DNA from: Virgibacillus_F flavescens
GTDB lineage: Bacteria; Bacillota; Bacilli; Bacillales; Amphibacillaceae
Reading direction: 5' to 3'
Assembly: GCF_050574275.1 (NCBI RefSeq)
Contig: NZ_CP192260.1
Location: forward strand, 3,410,001 to 3,474,000
DNA: 64,000 bases
The translations under genes were made by a program, and so were the position numbers. This document shows positions 44,461 through 53,970 of this stretch, in pieces. How positions within the stretch are numbered: the stretch's first letter is position 1; every line of letters begins with the position of its first letter. The notes below the pieces were generated by a model. It did not search any database. It was not told the DNA's origin and saw only the letters and a program-made list of their open reading frames with translations.

Positions 44461-45348
44461 ATGATTAATCAATTGAAAAAAATCTTCCCATCCTTAGTTG
44501 CGTTTGATTCGGATTTTTCACGTTCACCACAAGAATACAAATGGTACATAACAGATAAAGATGAAATCCTGGGAATTGAAAAACTTGAACTTACGTCTAA
44601 AGACGAAGCATTGTTAGGTACTTTTTTATCTCCTTACACATATAACGTATCGTTGTTGACAAGTAAAGAGAGATTCTGGCACGGTGTTATTCATGATGAC
44701 AATTCGTATTCTAGTGATGTGGAAATTACTCCTTATCGTTTTGTGCACTTTTCATTTCAGCAAAATGACGTTGACTCAGTTCTATTCAAGGAGGCTATAA
44801 ACAGTATATTTTCAAAGCAGCTTCCCATTCTGTGGTTAACAAATGACCAGGGGATAATCATTGAGGAGGAACCCCTTGTCGGTGAAGATCAAATTAAATA
44901 TAATGAAATTATTGATATCTTAATGAGTGATTTATATGTTAAAATACGTTTCTTTGTCGGACCCTTTCTGACGGAGTTAGAAGATGCTAAACAACTTTAT
45001 ACACTACTTATTAAAGGTGCTTCAACGGCTTTTGCATATTCTGATAAACTGGTTATTTCCTACGATGAAGCTCTTCCATATTTACTGGTTGATCAAGTTG
45101 ATGCGTCATTCCGTGAAGAAACCAGGCACTTTTTATTAAAGGAAGTGTTAGACGATAAAGAATTAATTAATACAATTAAAACTTTTTTTGTGTGCAATCT
45201 AAATATAACGCTTACCGCCAAGGAATTGTACATGCATCGGAACAGCTTACAGTATCGAATAGATAAATTCATAGAAAAAACAGGTGTTGATATTCGTCAG
45301 TTCCATCAAGCTGCTACAGTATTTCTTGCCCTGGCTACTAAAAAATAA
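44461..45348 (+). CDS. PucR/CdaR-type helix-turn-helix regulator
   Basis: A 295-residue protein whose C-terminal about 60 residues are a PucR-family HTH (FFVCNLNITLTAKELYMHRNSLQYRIDKFIEKTGVDIRQFHQAATVFLAL), typical of sugar-diacid and purine regulators. The N-terminal part has no domain I recognise. It sits directly upstream of msmX with a terminator between, so local control of sugar ATPase expression is possible but unproven. Confidence 0.82.
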   Translation: MINQLKKIFPSLVAFDSDFSRSPQEYKWYITDKDEILGIEKLELTSKDEALLGTFLSPYTYNVSLLTSKERFWHGVIHDDNSYSSDVEITPYRFVHFSFQQNDVDSVLFKEAINSIFSKQLPILWLTNDQGIIIEEEPLVGEDQIKYNEIIDILMSDLYVKIRFFVGPFLTELEDAKQLYTLLIKGASTAFAYSDKLVISYDEALPYLLVDQVDASFREETRHFLLKEVLDDKELINTIKTFFVCNLNITLTAKELYMHRNSLQYRIDKFIEKTGVDIRQFHQAATVFLALATKK

Positions 45349-45360
45349 TCCATATGTTAA

Positions 45361-45400
45361 AAACATGCACAAAGATGTTCCGTATCTTTGTGCATGTTTT
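45361..45400 (+). terminator. Terminator after the PucR-type gene
   Basis: AAACATGCACAAAGAT / ATCTTTGTGCATGTTT perfect 16-bp stem followed by T. Confidence 0.85.
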
Positions 45401-45462
45401 ACATATACAGTCGATCTGCTATTTAATAAACTGGATATAACATAAATTTTGGGGGTAATGAA

Positions 45463-46560
45463 ATGGCAGAGTTACGATTGGACCATATTCAAAAATCATA
45501 CGATAAAAAAGTAATTGCAGTTGATGATTTTAATTTACATATTAAAGATAAAGAATTCATTGTCTTTGTTGGTCCATCAGGTTGTGGTAAATCAACTACG
45601 CTTCGCATGATTGCTGGCCTTGAAGAGATAACTGGTGGAGAATTATTAATTGATGATAGAAAAATGAACGATGTAGCACCAAAAGACCGAGATATTGCAA
45701 TGGTTTTCCAGAACTACGCGCTCTATCCACATATGAATGTATATGACAACATGGCTTTCGGCTTAAAACTTCGTAAATTTAAAAAAGATGAAATTGACCG
45801 TCGTGTACAAAACGCTGCGAAAATACTTGGCCTTGAATCCTACTTGGATCGAAAACCTAAAGCATTATCAGGTGGTCAGCGTCAGCGTGTTGCTTTAGGA
45901 CGCGCTATCGTACGGGATGCAAAAGTTTTCCTGATGGATGAACCACTTTCCAATCTTGATGCAAAATTACGTGTGCAAATGCGCGCTGAAATTCAAAAGC
46001 TTCACAAACGTTTGCAGACTACTACTATCTATGTAACACATGACCAAACCGAAGCTATGACAATGGCTACTCGTCTCGTAGTAATGAAAGATGGTATTAT
46101 ACAACAGGTTGGTGCACCAAAAGAGGTTTACGATAAACCTGAGAATATATTTGTTGGTGGTTTTATCGGTTCTCCTTCTATGAACTTTTTAAATGGAAAA
46201 CTGACTGATGGATTTTTTGTTATGGATGATGTGAAAATTAGAGTTCCTGAAGGTAAAATGAAAACTCTCCGCGAACAGGATTTCATTGACAAAGAAGTCA
46301 TTCTAGGAATTCGCCCTGAAGATATTCATGATGAGCCATTGTTCATCGAAGCTGCACCGGAAACAAAGTTCACTGCAACAATTGATGTAGCTGAGTTGAT
46401 GGGGGCAGAAACGTATCTTTACTCGAAACTTAATGAACAGGACTTTATCGCTCGAATTGATTCCCGTTCAGATATAGACGGTGGAGAAGAATTAACGCTT
46501 GCATTTGATATGAATAAAGCACATTTTTTCAATGCAGAAGATGAACAAAGAATAAGATAA
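45463..46560 (+). CDS. msmX: Multi-sugar ABC transporter ATPase MsmX/UgpC
   Basis: CUT1-type ATPase of 365 residues: Walker A GPSGCGKST (37-45), signature LSGGQRQRVALGRA, Walker B VFLMDEPLSNLD, and the C-terminal TOBE regulatory domains (about 240-365). In Bacillus, MsmX is a shared ATPase energising several oligosaccharide importers, which fits its solitary location without permease genes. RBS GGGGG upstream. Confidence 0.93.
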   Translation: MAELRLDHIQKSYDKKVIAVDDFNLHIKDKEFIVFVGPSGCGKSTTLRMIAGLEEITGGELLIDDRKMNDVAPKDRDIAMVFQNYALYPHMNVYDNMAFGLKLRKFKKDEIDRRVQNAAKILGLESYLDRKPKALSGGQRQRVALGRAIVRDAKVFLMDEPLSNLDAKLRVQMRAEIQKLHKRLQTTTIYVTHDQTEAMTMATRLVVMKDGIIQQVGAPKEVYDKPENIFVGGFIGSPSMNFLNGKLTDGFFVMDDVKIRVPEGKMKTLREQDFIDKEVILGIRPEDIHDEPLFIEAAPETKFTATIDVAELMGAETYLYSKLNEQDFIARIDSRSDIDGGEELTLAFDMNKAHFFNAEDEQRIR

Positions 46561-46571
46561 TACTATAACTA

Positions 46572-46606
46572 GAAAGGGACCGTCGCTAAGACAGTCCCTT
46601 TTTTTA
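46572..46606 (+). terminator. Terminator after msmX
   Basis: AAAGGGAC...GTCCCTTT stem followed by T7. Confidence 0.8.
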
Positions 46607-46645
46607 TTTGGTTGGACTGGAGGGGTGCTCCAGCCGAAGGCCATG

Positions 46646-46849
46646 TTATCTAGGTTGTTGTCCGTTAAGTTGTTGTTGAGCTGTTTGAACTAGACGCTTT
46701 GTAATTTCACCACCAACAGAACCGTTAGCACGTGAAGCAGTGTCTGGACCTAAGTTAACTCCAAATTCTTGAGCAATTTCATACTTCATTTGGTCAAGAG
46801 CTTGTTGTACTCCAGGTACTACTAATTGATTTGATTTGTTATTAGCCAT
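46646..46849 (-). CDS. Alpha/beta-type small acid-soluble spore protein
   Basis: A 67-residue SASP that coats spore DNA. Shows both family signatures: KYEIAQEFGVNLGPDTASRANGSVGGEITKRLV, including the EFG germination-protease site and TARANGSVGGE-type block. Gln-rich end QTAQQQLNGQQ. GGAGGTGAT precedes the ATG. Expected to be expressed in the forespore; I could not confirm a sigma-G promoter by eye. It shows that the organism sporulates. Confidence 0.95.
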   Translation of the reverse strand: MANNKSNQLVVPGVQQALDQMKYEIAQEFGVNLGPDTASRANGSVGGEITKRLVQTAQQQLNGQQPR

Positions 46850-46936
46850 GATATCACCTCCTGTAACTATATTGTTTACATTCGGTCGAAAGTTATCACA
46901 GATAAATGTTGGAAATTATGGGAATTAAGACATGTG

Positions 46937-46972
46937 AAAAAAAGCCTACTACGTTTGATGTAATAGGCTTTT
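46937..46972 (-). terminator. Terminator after fumC
   Basis: Minus-strand stem AAAAGCCTATTAC / GTAGTAGGCTTTT, then T tract. Confidence 0.8.
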
Positions 46973-46984
46973 GAAAAAAATAAA

Positions 46985-48370
46985 TTATTTTGGATACGTC
47001 ATTTCTTTTGGATTTACATATTTGTCAAATTCTTCTTCAGATAAAAGTCCTAACTTAACCGCAGTTTCTTTTAATGTCGCGTTATCAGCAAATGCAGTTT
47101 TAGCAATTTTTGCTGCATTCTCATAACCAATATGCGGATTAAGCGCTGTAACCAGCATTAAGGAATCATTCAGATTTTTTTCGATTTGTTCATGATTTGG
47201 TTCAATCCCTTGTACACAACGTTCATCAAACGAAAGCATGCTGTCAGCAAGCAACTGACAGGATTGAAGGAAATTATATGCTATAACCGGCTTAAATACA
47301 TTTAGTTCGAAGTTACCCTGACTAGCTGCAAAACCTATAGTGGCATCATTCCCCATCACCTGTGCAACTACCATAGTCACAGCCTCACTCTGAGTAGGAT
47401 TAACTTTTCCAGGCATGATCGAGCTTCCTGGTTCGTTAGCAGGAATTACAATTTCTCCAATTCCACAACGTGGTCCACTTGCTAGCCAGCGAACATCATT
47501 TGCAATCTTCATCAGGTCTGCTGCTAGTCCCTTAAGTGCTCCATGTGCATATACGGTTTCATCGTGGCTTGTTAATGCATGAAACTTATTAGGTGCTGAG
47601 ATAAAACTGTTACCTGTATATTCGTTTATTGCTTCACAGACTTTCCCTGAAAATTCAGGGTGTGCATTTAACCCTGTACCAACTGCGGTACCACCAATGG
47701 CAAGTTCTTTTAAGTGGTGAAGACTTTCACGAATCATCATTTCTGACTTTTCCAGCATCCGATGCCAACCACTGAATTCTTGCCCTAAAGTTAATGGAGT
47801 TGCATCCTGCAGATGTGTACGTCCTATTTTTACGATTTCACCGAAAGCGTCCATCTTAACTTTGATTGAATCTTTCAATTTTTGCACTGCAGGTAAAACC
47901 TCATCCTCCAGTTTTAAGACTGCTGCAATATGCATTGCAGTAGGATACGTATCATTCGAGCTTTGTGATTTGTTTACATCATCATTTGGATGAAGCTTTA
48001 CATCACTGTTTTCACTCTGCAACCATTCATTTCCTACATATGCAATTACTTCATTAACATTCATATTTGATTGCGTTCCACTTCCGGTTTGCCATACAAC
48101 TAATGGAAAGTGATCTGTAATTTTATCTTCAATAATTTGATTTGCAGCATATTCAATTGCTTCATACTTTTTCTTCTCCATTAAACCTAATTCTGTATTT
48201 GCTTTAGCCGCACTCTTTTTCAATACAGCAAATGCTTTTATAACTTCCGCTGGCATTTTTTCATTTCCAATAGGAAAATTTTGTTTACTCCGCTCAGTTT
48301 GCGCACCCCAAAATTTATTTGCAGGTACTTGTATCTCGCCAAGCGTATCTCTTTCAATCCGATAGTCCAT
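46985..48370 (-). CDS. fumC: Fumarate hydratase class II
   Basis: TCA-cycle enzyme hydrating fumarate to L-malate, 461 residues, homotetrameric. Conserved regions: GSGTQSNMNVNEV (96-108), GRTHLQDATP with His186, and the mobile signature loop GSSIMPGKVN (315-324) with the catalytic Ser. Called citG in B. subtilis. AGGAGG precedes the ATG. Single gene with its own terminator; 303 bp upstream are gene-free apart from AT-rich promoter-like sequence such as TATAAT near 48484. Confidence 0.95.
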   Translation of the reverse strand: MDYRIERDTLGEIQVPANKFWGAQTERSKQNFPIGNEKMPAEVIKAFAVLKKSAAKANTELGLMEKKKYEAIEYAANQIIEDKITDHFPLVVWQTGSGTQSNMNVNEVIAYVGNEWLQSENSDVKLHPNDDVNKSQSSNDTYPTAMHIAAVLKLEDEVLPAVQKLKDSIKVKMDAFGEIVKIGRTHLQDATPLTLGQEFSGWHRMLEKSEMMIRESLHHLKELAIGGTAVGTGLNAHPEFSGKVCEAINEYTGNSFISAPNKFHALTSHDETVYAHGALKGLAADLMKIANDVRWLASGPRCGIGEIVIPANEPGSSIMPGKVNPTQSEAVTMVVAQVMGNDATIGFAASQGNFELNVFKPVIAYNFLQSCQLLADSMLSFDERCVQGIEPNHEQIEKNLNDSLMLVTALNPHIGYENAAKIAKTAFADNATLKETAVKLGLLSEEEFDKYVNPKEMTYPK

Positions 48371-48673
48371 TTTGTTGCCTCCTATATGTAAATGCTGACT
48401 TACTCTAATCTATTGTAACAAATTTTGCCGATAATTAGAAAAAAGAGACACATAAATTGTTACAGAAAAAGTACATATAGTTTATAATATGAAAATTTCC
48501 TTTCCTATTGGCTGTAAATTCTTTTATAATAATAGAAGAACATACAAAAGATTTATCTTAGAAGGCAATTAGAGTTATACTTAATTTCTACATAACGTCA
48601 CACTTTATTCTTGCAGAAGTCTTCGAAGTTATATTATATGTTTTGCAACGGTTAGTTTAAGGAGGATTTCATC

Positions 48674-49588
48674 ATGCCGAATATATGGACTCATATGCTC
48701 TTTTGTGAAGAAGTTGTCGATACGATTAACAATCCGACACCATTTTTCCAGCATGAAGCATATATGAAATTAGGTGCTCAAGGCCCAGATCCATTTTTTT
48801 ACTATAATTTTTGGCCATGGAATAAAGATGAATCAGTGAGTGCTATTGGTATGGCCCTGCACACGAAAAAATGTGGAGAGTTTTTATTAGATTTAGTAAT
48901 TTCAGCAGCTAATATGGATTCGAAGGTTAAAGCATATGTATTTGGTTTTGTAACCCATCATATTTTAGACCGGAATACACATCCATATATTCACTATAGA
49001 GCGGGTTATGAAGGCAGTAAACATCAAGAATTGGAAGTTAAGATTGATACCGTCATGATGGATAAATTTCATAACATGAAAACATGGAAAGCTCATGTTC
49101 ATAAAGAAATAGATGTTGGATATACGCTTGACAAAGAAATCAAGCAATTATTGCAATCAAAAATCAAAAAACATTATCCGGAAGTTTGTCCTGATTCTGC
49201 TTCATACATTCAAAAGTCTTACCGTGATATGAAATTAGCTTTAAAAATACTTTCCGATCCTTATGGATGGAAAAATGTTTTGCTTAAATCGCTTATTTCT
49301 TCCTATTCCCATCAGCCTATTAAAAATAATGTGGATTACCTGAATGAGAAAGAAAATACATGGCATCATCCAGCAACAAATGAACCCTCATCTCAAAGCT
49401 TTTTAGAACTTTATGAAATTGGTCGTGCAGAAGGAATCGAAATTCTCAGCGAAATATTAGCTTATTGGGATAATCCATTACACTCCAAAGAAGAACAGAT
49501 TAAGACTTTAATAGGAAATATTTCATATGATACAGGTAAACCGCTGGAATTGAACTTAAGAAATAAGTATAGTGAGCCAATTGTTTAA
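48674..49588 (+). CDS. Zinc-dependent phospholipase C-like protein
   Basis: A 304-residue protein of the PF00882 type (zinc-dependent PLC). His/Asp ligands are visible in MPNIWTHMLF, KLGAQGPDPFFYY, ALHTKK, FVTHHILDRNTHPYIHY and the later acid-rich helix EVKIDTVMMD. There is no signal peptide, so this copy is probably cytosolic and may not be a secreted toxin-like enzyme; substrate unknown. AAGGAGG precedes the ATG. Confidence 0.8.
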   Translation: MPNIWTHMLFCEEVVDTINNPTPFFQHEAYMKLGAQGPDPFFYYNFWPWNKDESVSAIGMALHTKKCGEFLLDLVISAANMDSKVKAYVFGFVTHHILDRNTHPYIHYRAGYEGSKHQELEVKIDTVMMDKFHNMKTWKAHVHKEIDVGYTLDKEIKQLLQSKIKKHYPEVCPDSASYIQKSYRDMKLALKILSDPYGWKNVLLKSLISSYSHQPIKNNVDYLNEKENTWHHPATNEPSSQSFLELYEIGRAEGIEILSEILAYWDNPLHSKEEQIKTLIGNISYDTGKPLELNLRNKYSEPIV

Positions 49589-49627
49589 TCGTATATCCTG
49601 AAGTTATGATGAATATTACTTATACTC

Positions 49628-49666
49628 AAAAAAACGCAAACGACTATAAAGTCGTTTGCGTTTTTC
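49628..49666. terminator. Bidirectional terminator
   Basis: AAAAACGCAAACGACT / AGTCGTTTGCGTTTTT perfect stem between convergent genes. Confidence 0.88.
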
Positions 49667-50964
49667 TATTTTGGTTTCACTACTACTTCGTCTTCAGGAT
49701 TCGTAAGCTTATTGGCTTCTGCCATACCTTTTTCTATATTTACAAATCGTAATAGTATAATTCCCAGAACAAAAAATACAACTAATGAAATAATTCCCAG
49801 TCGACTTGATCCGGTTAATTGACCTACTAATGCAAATAAAAACGGTCCAAAAATGGCAGCGAACTTTGAGGAAATACCATAAAACCCAAAGAATTCTCCG
49901 TGTTTGTTCGCTGGAACCATTCTTCCGAAAATAGATCTGCTTAAAGATTGTGCACCACCCTGGACTAAGCCAACACAAACTGCTAACAAATAAAAATGAA
50001 GTGCTGTCGTCATAAAATAGCCCAAGATAACGATACCAATATAGATATAAAGTGTAATCATCAAAGCTTTTTTAGCAGTTATTTTTTTTGCTATCCATCC
50101 AAATAAGAACGTGAATGGAATACCAACAAATTGCGTGATTAACAAGGCGGCAATTAGTGAATTTGAGTCTATACCAATATCCCGACCATAAATCGTTGCC
50201 ATTTTAATTATGGTAGAAATACCATCATTGTACATCCAAAATGCTAATAGGAAAATTAATAATTGCTTATATTGTTTGATTTCTTTAAATGTTGTTGTCA
50301 CCCTTGTAAAACCAATGGAGACATAAGACTTATCCCGTTTTACTGGGGCTTTCTTCTCTTCTTTGATATTTTTAAGTAAGGGAATGGAGAAAATAAACCA
50401 CCAGATACCTACTGACACAAAGGATAATTGACTGGCTACAGTAGCATTAGGTATTCCAAACCACTGATATTTCAATATCATTAAAATATTTATTGCAAGT
50501 AATATTCCCCCACCTATATATCCAAAAGCAAAGCCATTCGCAGATATTTTGTCCATATCATCATCTGTAGCAATTTCAGGTAAAAATGCATCATAAAAGA
50601 TGTTAGCGCTTGAGAAACCAATTGTTCCAATTATTAGTAAAAGTGAAGCAAACATGTAATCTCCCTCACCAATAAATCCTAACAAAATACTGGCAATCAT
50701 ACCCATAAACGCGAAAAACCGAAGAAACTTTTTCTTGGAAGCGGAGTAATCACTTATTGCTCCTAATAAAGGAGCTAGGATTGCGACTATCAATACTGCT
50801 ATAGATTGGGAATAACCCCAATAGCTTGTTGCCAAGGAGTCGTCTAATCCTGCAGCTGCAACATCGTAATAGAATACTGGAAGAACCGCCGCCATAATTG
50901 TTGTAGAAAAAGCAGAATTACCAAAGTCATACAACATCCAACTCCGAACAGTTTTCTTATCCAT
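49666..50964 (-). CDS. MFS transporter, UMF1 (Atg22-like) family
   Basis: Twelve-helix transporter of 432 residues starting MDKKTVRSWMLYDFGNSAFSTTIMAAVLPVFYY, the opening typical of the UMF1/Atg22 group, sometimes linked to amino-acid or nucleoside efflux. Internal motif GAISDYSASKKKFL matches the loop 2-3 motif. Substrate unknown. GAGGTG precedes the ATG. Single gene. Confidence 0.86.
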   Translation of the reverse strand: MDKKTVRSWMLYDFGNSAFSTTIMAAVLPVFYYDVAAAGLDDSLATSYWGYSQSIAVLIVAILAPLLGAISDYSASKKKFLRFFAFMGMIASILLGFIGEGDYMFASLLLIIGTIGFSSANIFYDAFLPEIATDDDMDKISANGFAFGYIGGGILLAINILMILKYQWFGIPNATVASQLSFVSVGIWWFIFSIPLLKNIKEEKKAPVKRDKSYVSIGFTRVTTTFKEIKQYKQLLIFLLAFWMYNDGISTIIKMATIYGRDIGIDSNSLIAALLITQFVGIPFTFLFGWIAKKITAKKALMITLYIYIGIVILGYFMTTALHFYLLAVCVGLVQGGAQSLSRSIFGRMVPANKHGEFFGFYGISSKFAAIFGPFLFALVGQLTGSSRLGIISLVVFFVLGIILLRFVNIEKGMAEANKLTNPEDEVVVKPK

Positions 50965-51030
50965 ATTTTTCAGAACACCTCTTTTCTAGGTTGAGCATAC
51001 CAAAAAATAAGTTCTATTTGTTAAATATTT

Positions 51031-52494
51031 CTATATTTCTTTTAAAGATGCTGCCGTTTGATTTGTATGTTCTATTGCATACGAAAGGTTATCCATATGA
51101 TCAACCTGCTGATCTAACACAGCTTCCAGTTGTTGAATAGTTGCAGTGGTCTCTTCGATAACACCTGCTAAGTCTTCAACGGATTGATCAATTGTCTCTG
51201 AAGAATGTTCAATTTCCTTTGCCTGTTTAGCCAGATAACCCAAGTACTTTATGAAATTAATAAGCTGACTTGTTATTTTTTCAAAATCATTTTTCGTTTT
51301 ATTTACATTTTCAGCGCTGACTTTCAGCTGATCCTTATTATCATTAACTTGTGTTTGTGCCTGTAAAGCGTCTTCTTCTATAATAGTGAGGTTTTCTCTA
51401 ATCTGTTTCGCTGTGGTTTGAGAGACCTCAGCAAGCTTGCGGACTTCTCCAGCAACTACTGCAAACCCCTTACCGGATTCTCCTGCTCTGGCTGCTTCAA
51501 TACTGGCATTTAAAGCAAGGAGATTTGTCTGTTCAGCTATATCTTGAATTTTCGAAGTGAAGATTCTATTTTCCTGCATCCTATTTACTAACTTTTCCAT
51601 GTTATGGTTTAAGCCTTCGAATGATTGATGAAAATTGTTCATCATGTTTGCTAACGAATCCATTGACTTGTGACCAGTTATCGACAGTTCTTTTAATTCT
51701 TCCCCGTCAGCTGTACTTCTTACAAAGGATGCCGTCATTTTATTAAGCAGTGTTTTAGTATTATCAGTTGTAACCGTTATTTCAGACGCAGACTCAGCCT
51801 GCGATTGACTAGTAGCGGTTATCTCCTGAAAAGACATCCTCATCTCTTTTAGTGATTTTAAACTTTGATTACTTTCACCCTTAAGTTTAGACATTTGAGA
51901 TCTTACATCTTCAGCGCTTTTCTGAACAATGTTTGTGAGCCTCTGCTGTTCTGTTTCCCGCTTTTCACTTTCCAGTAAGGAAAATTGTATATCTGTCAGT
52001 AGTTTTCTTGCTACACGAACCTGTATAAACAGGACCGCAAAAACCAGGATAAAAAAAACAATTGTAATAGCTGTGGCTCTAGTATCAAATCCAATGACTT
52101 CCCCTTTTTCTACAACAAAAAAGATAAGTAGACCTAGACTTAATACGCCTCCAGTGACTAAAACAGTTAACGATACTGAAATTGCTGCAACTGCTAGCAC
52201 ATAGAAAGTAAACAACATGTTTGTAACATAATCAGAGCTTATAATTATAACAAAAGCAATACTTGTTAAACTAATTATCGCCACATAAGGAATTGATTTT
52301 GTATATATTTTTTTATAATGAAATAAACCAATCACGGCCAGGCAAATTGCTCCCCCAGCTCCCATTGCTATTAAATTAATTGTTGGTGCTCCAACAATTA
52401 ATTCTGCTCCGACACCTAATATTACTGAAAAAAACAGTATAAAGATTAGTACAAGATTTTGCTTGTGCATCATCAATCGAGTAGCTGCATTCAC
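51031..52494 (-). CDS. Methyl-accepting chemotaxis protein
   Basis: Chemoreceptor of about 487 residues with six N-terminal transmembrane segments (about 10-170) in place of a periplasmic sensor domain, no clear HAMP, and a C-terminal MCP signalling domain with the hairpin tip EQTNLLALNASIEAARAGESGKGFAVVAGEVRKLAE. Probably senses a membrane-related signal. I choose GTG at 52494 after the run GGGGGGG at good distance; an ATG-type start 48 bp upstream has no ribosome site. Single gene next to an IDEAL-domain protein. Confidence 0.88.
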   Translation of the reverse strand: MNAATRLMMHKQNLVLIFILFFSVILGVGAELIVGAPTINLIAMGAGGAICLAVIGLFHYKKIYTKSIPYVAIISLTSIAFVIIISSDYVTNMLFTFYVLAVAAISVSLTVLVTGGVLSLGLLIFFVVEKGEVIGFDTRATAITIVFFILVFAVLFIQVRVARKLLTDIQFSLLESEKRETEQQRLTNIVQKSAEDVRSQMSKLKGESNQSLKSLKEMRMSFQEITATSQSQAESASEITVTTDNTKTLLNKMTASFVRSTADGEELKELSITGHKSMDSLANMMNNFHQSFEGLNHNMEKLVNRMQENRIFTSKIQDIAEQTNLLALNASIEAARAGESGKGFAVVAGEVRKLAEVSQTTAKQIRENLTIIEEDALQAQTQVNDNKDQLKVSAENVNKTKNDFEKITSQLINFIKYLGYLAKQAKEIEHSSETIDQSVEDLAGVIEETTATIQQLEAVLDQQVDHMDNLSYAIEHTNQTAASLKEI

Positions 52495-52549
52495 TCTCTT
52501 CCCCCCCAGGAAATTCGTAAAAATGATATTTAATTCGTTCAATCCAGTA

Positions 52550-52580
52550 AAATAGCCTTGCCTATAATAGGCAAGGCAAC
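52550..52580 (-). terminator. Terminator of the IDEAL-domain gene
   Basis: GCCTTGCCTAT / ATAGGCAAGGC stem, followed on the minus strand by TATTTTA. Confidence 0.6.
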
Positions 52581-52591
52581 TGGAAGTTGAC

Positions 52592-52825
52592 TTATTCCCA
52601 AATAAAATGTTTGTATGCCTTACTCAACTCCAGGAATTTTTCTTTATCTCCCTGATCTATAGAACGATTTATGGCATCTTCAAGCTTGTCTTTATTCCAT
52701 TTAAAGCACAGTTCATCCATCAATAATCTGGATACTAATTTGAACTCATACGAAATTTCACGTTTCGCTGCTATGGGTTTGCCATCATATCGATAATACC
52801 GGTAAAATGTCTTTTGCTTTTTCAT
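52592..52825 (-). CDS. IDEAL-domain protein
   Basis: A 77-residue protein with the segment SRLLMDELCFKWNKDKLEDAINRSIDQGDKEKFLELSKAYK (about 32-72), which fits the IDEAL domain, a short helical domain found in small Firmicutes proteins and at the end of some ComK-regulating and stress proteins. No enzymatic function is known. GGGGGC precedes the ATG. Confidence 0.8.
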   Translation of the reverse strand: MKKQKTFYRYYRYDGKPIAAKREISYEFKLVSRLLMDELCFKWNKDKLEDAINRSIDQGDKEKFLELSKAYKHFIWE

Positions 52826-53061
52826 GGAACATGCCCCCTTGTTCCCTTTTTTCTATTATCCTAAATTTTTGGAATAATTGCAACAAAAATTATTTTATTT
52901 TTGAGTTTTTTTTCGCAGCGAAATTTGGTCAAGCGAAACTTAATTTCACCAAGTCAATAGATATACCCTCGCCCTTGAATGTTTCTCTGGACTCACTGTA
53001 TCGTGCTTTGATAGACTGTTATAGCTATATTATTAATAGGAAATTTTTATTGGAGGAACTC

Positions 53062-53934
53062 ATGACACATTCAGAGAACTTAAAAAAAGGAGAGAAAGGT
53101 GCTTGGATTAGCATCTGTGCATATTTAGTTCTTTCTGTAATTAAACTACTTGTTGCTTACTACGGTAATTCTGAAGCATTAAAAGCGGATGGTTTGAATA
53201 ACTCAACCGATGTTATTGCTTCTATTGCTGTTTTAATAGGTTTAAAAATTTCCAGAAAACCTGCCGATCATGATCACCACTATGGGCATTATCGCGCAGA
53301 AACAATCGCTTCATTGTTTGCTGCATTTATTATGGTCTCAGTTGGAATACAGGTCATTTATGATACAATCCAAGCGTTAATACTCGGTGAAAACGCACAA
53401 CCTTCTATGCTCACAGCATGGACAGCATTTGCAGCTGCTATTGTTATGTATTGCGTCTACCGGTACAATGTGAAACTCGCAAAGAAAATAGAGAGTACTT
53501 CTCTACATGCGGCAGCTCAGGATAATAAATCAGACGCTTACGTAAGTATGGGAGCTTTTGTAGGTATACTTGGGGCACAGGTAGGGCTGTTTTGGCTGGA
53601 TCCAATTGCAGGTTTACTGGTTGGTTTTATTATCTGTAAAACCGCTTGGGATATATTTAAAGACTCAACTCATACGCTCACAGATGGCTTCGATGAGAAG
53701 TTTCTATTCAGAATAAAAAAGAGTATTGCTAAGGTAGAAGATGTAAAAGAAGTGAAAGATGTAAAAGGTCGTATTCATGGCAATCAATCCTTTATTGATA
53801 TTGTAATTCTTGTTAGTCCTGATTTAAATGTTAAAGAAAGCCACGATATTACGGTGAGCATTGAAAATCTCCTGGCGCAAAAACACAACATCCATTATGC
53901 TCATATTCATATTGAGCCATTTTTAGAAAAATAA
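53062..53934 (+). CDS. Cation diffusion facilitator transporter
   Basis: Divalent-metal exporter of 290 residues with six membrane helices, metal-site Asp residues in LKADGLNNSTDVIAS (helix 2) and DNKSDAYVS (helix 5), a His-rich loop HDHHYGHYR and a C-terminal cytosolic ferredoxin-like domain. Zn, Mn or Fe could be the substrate. ATG 53062 follows TGGAGGAAC; an open frame extends further upstream but without ribosome sites or conserved residues. Confidence 0.9.
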   Translation: MTHSENLKKGEKGAWISICAYLVLSVIKLLVAYYGNSEALKADGLNNSTDVIASIAVLIGLKISRKPADHDHHYGHYRAETIASLFAAFIMVSVGIQVIYDTIQALILGENAQPSMLTAWTAFAAAIVMYCVYRYNVKLAKKIESTSLHAAAQDNKSDAYVSMGAFVGILGAQVGLFWLDPIAGLLVGFIICKTAWDIFKDSTHTLTDGFDEKFLFRIKKSIAKVEDVKEVKDVKGRIHGNQSFIDIVILVSPDLNVKESHDITVSIENLLAQKHNIHYAHIHIEPFLEK

Positions 53935-53970
53935 AAGCTAAGAGGCAGTAAAACATGCCTTTTAGCTTTT
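53933..53970. terminator. Bidirectional terminator
   Basis: AAAAGCTAAGAGGCA / TGCCTTTTAGCTTTT stem between convergent CDF and acetyltransferase genes. Confidence 0.8.

Noticed and set aside
46850..46936. Sigma-G promoter before the SASP gene.
   Set aside because: No convincing -35/-10 match could be placed by eye.
48674..49588. Secreted phospholipase C toxin.
   Set aside because: No signal peptide or propeptide; only the general zinc-PLC ligand pattern.
52807..53061. An open frame extends the CDF transporter about 85 codons upstream.
   Set aside because: The extension lacks a ribosome site and conserved residues, and runs over the promoter region of the divergent IDEAL gene; TGGAGGAAC before 53062 gives a standard-length CDF protein.
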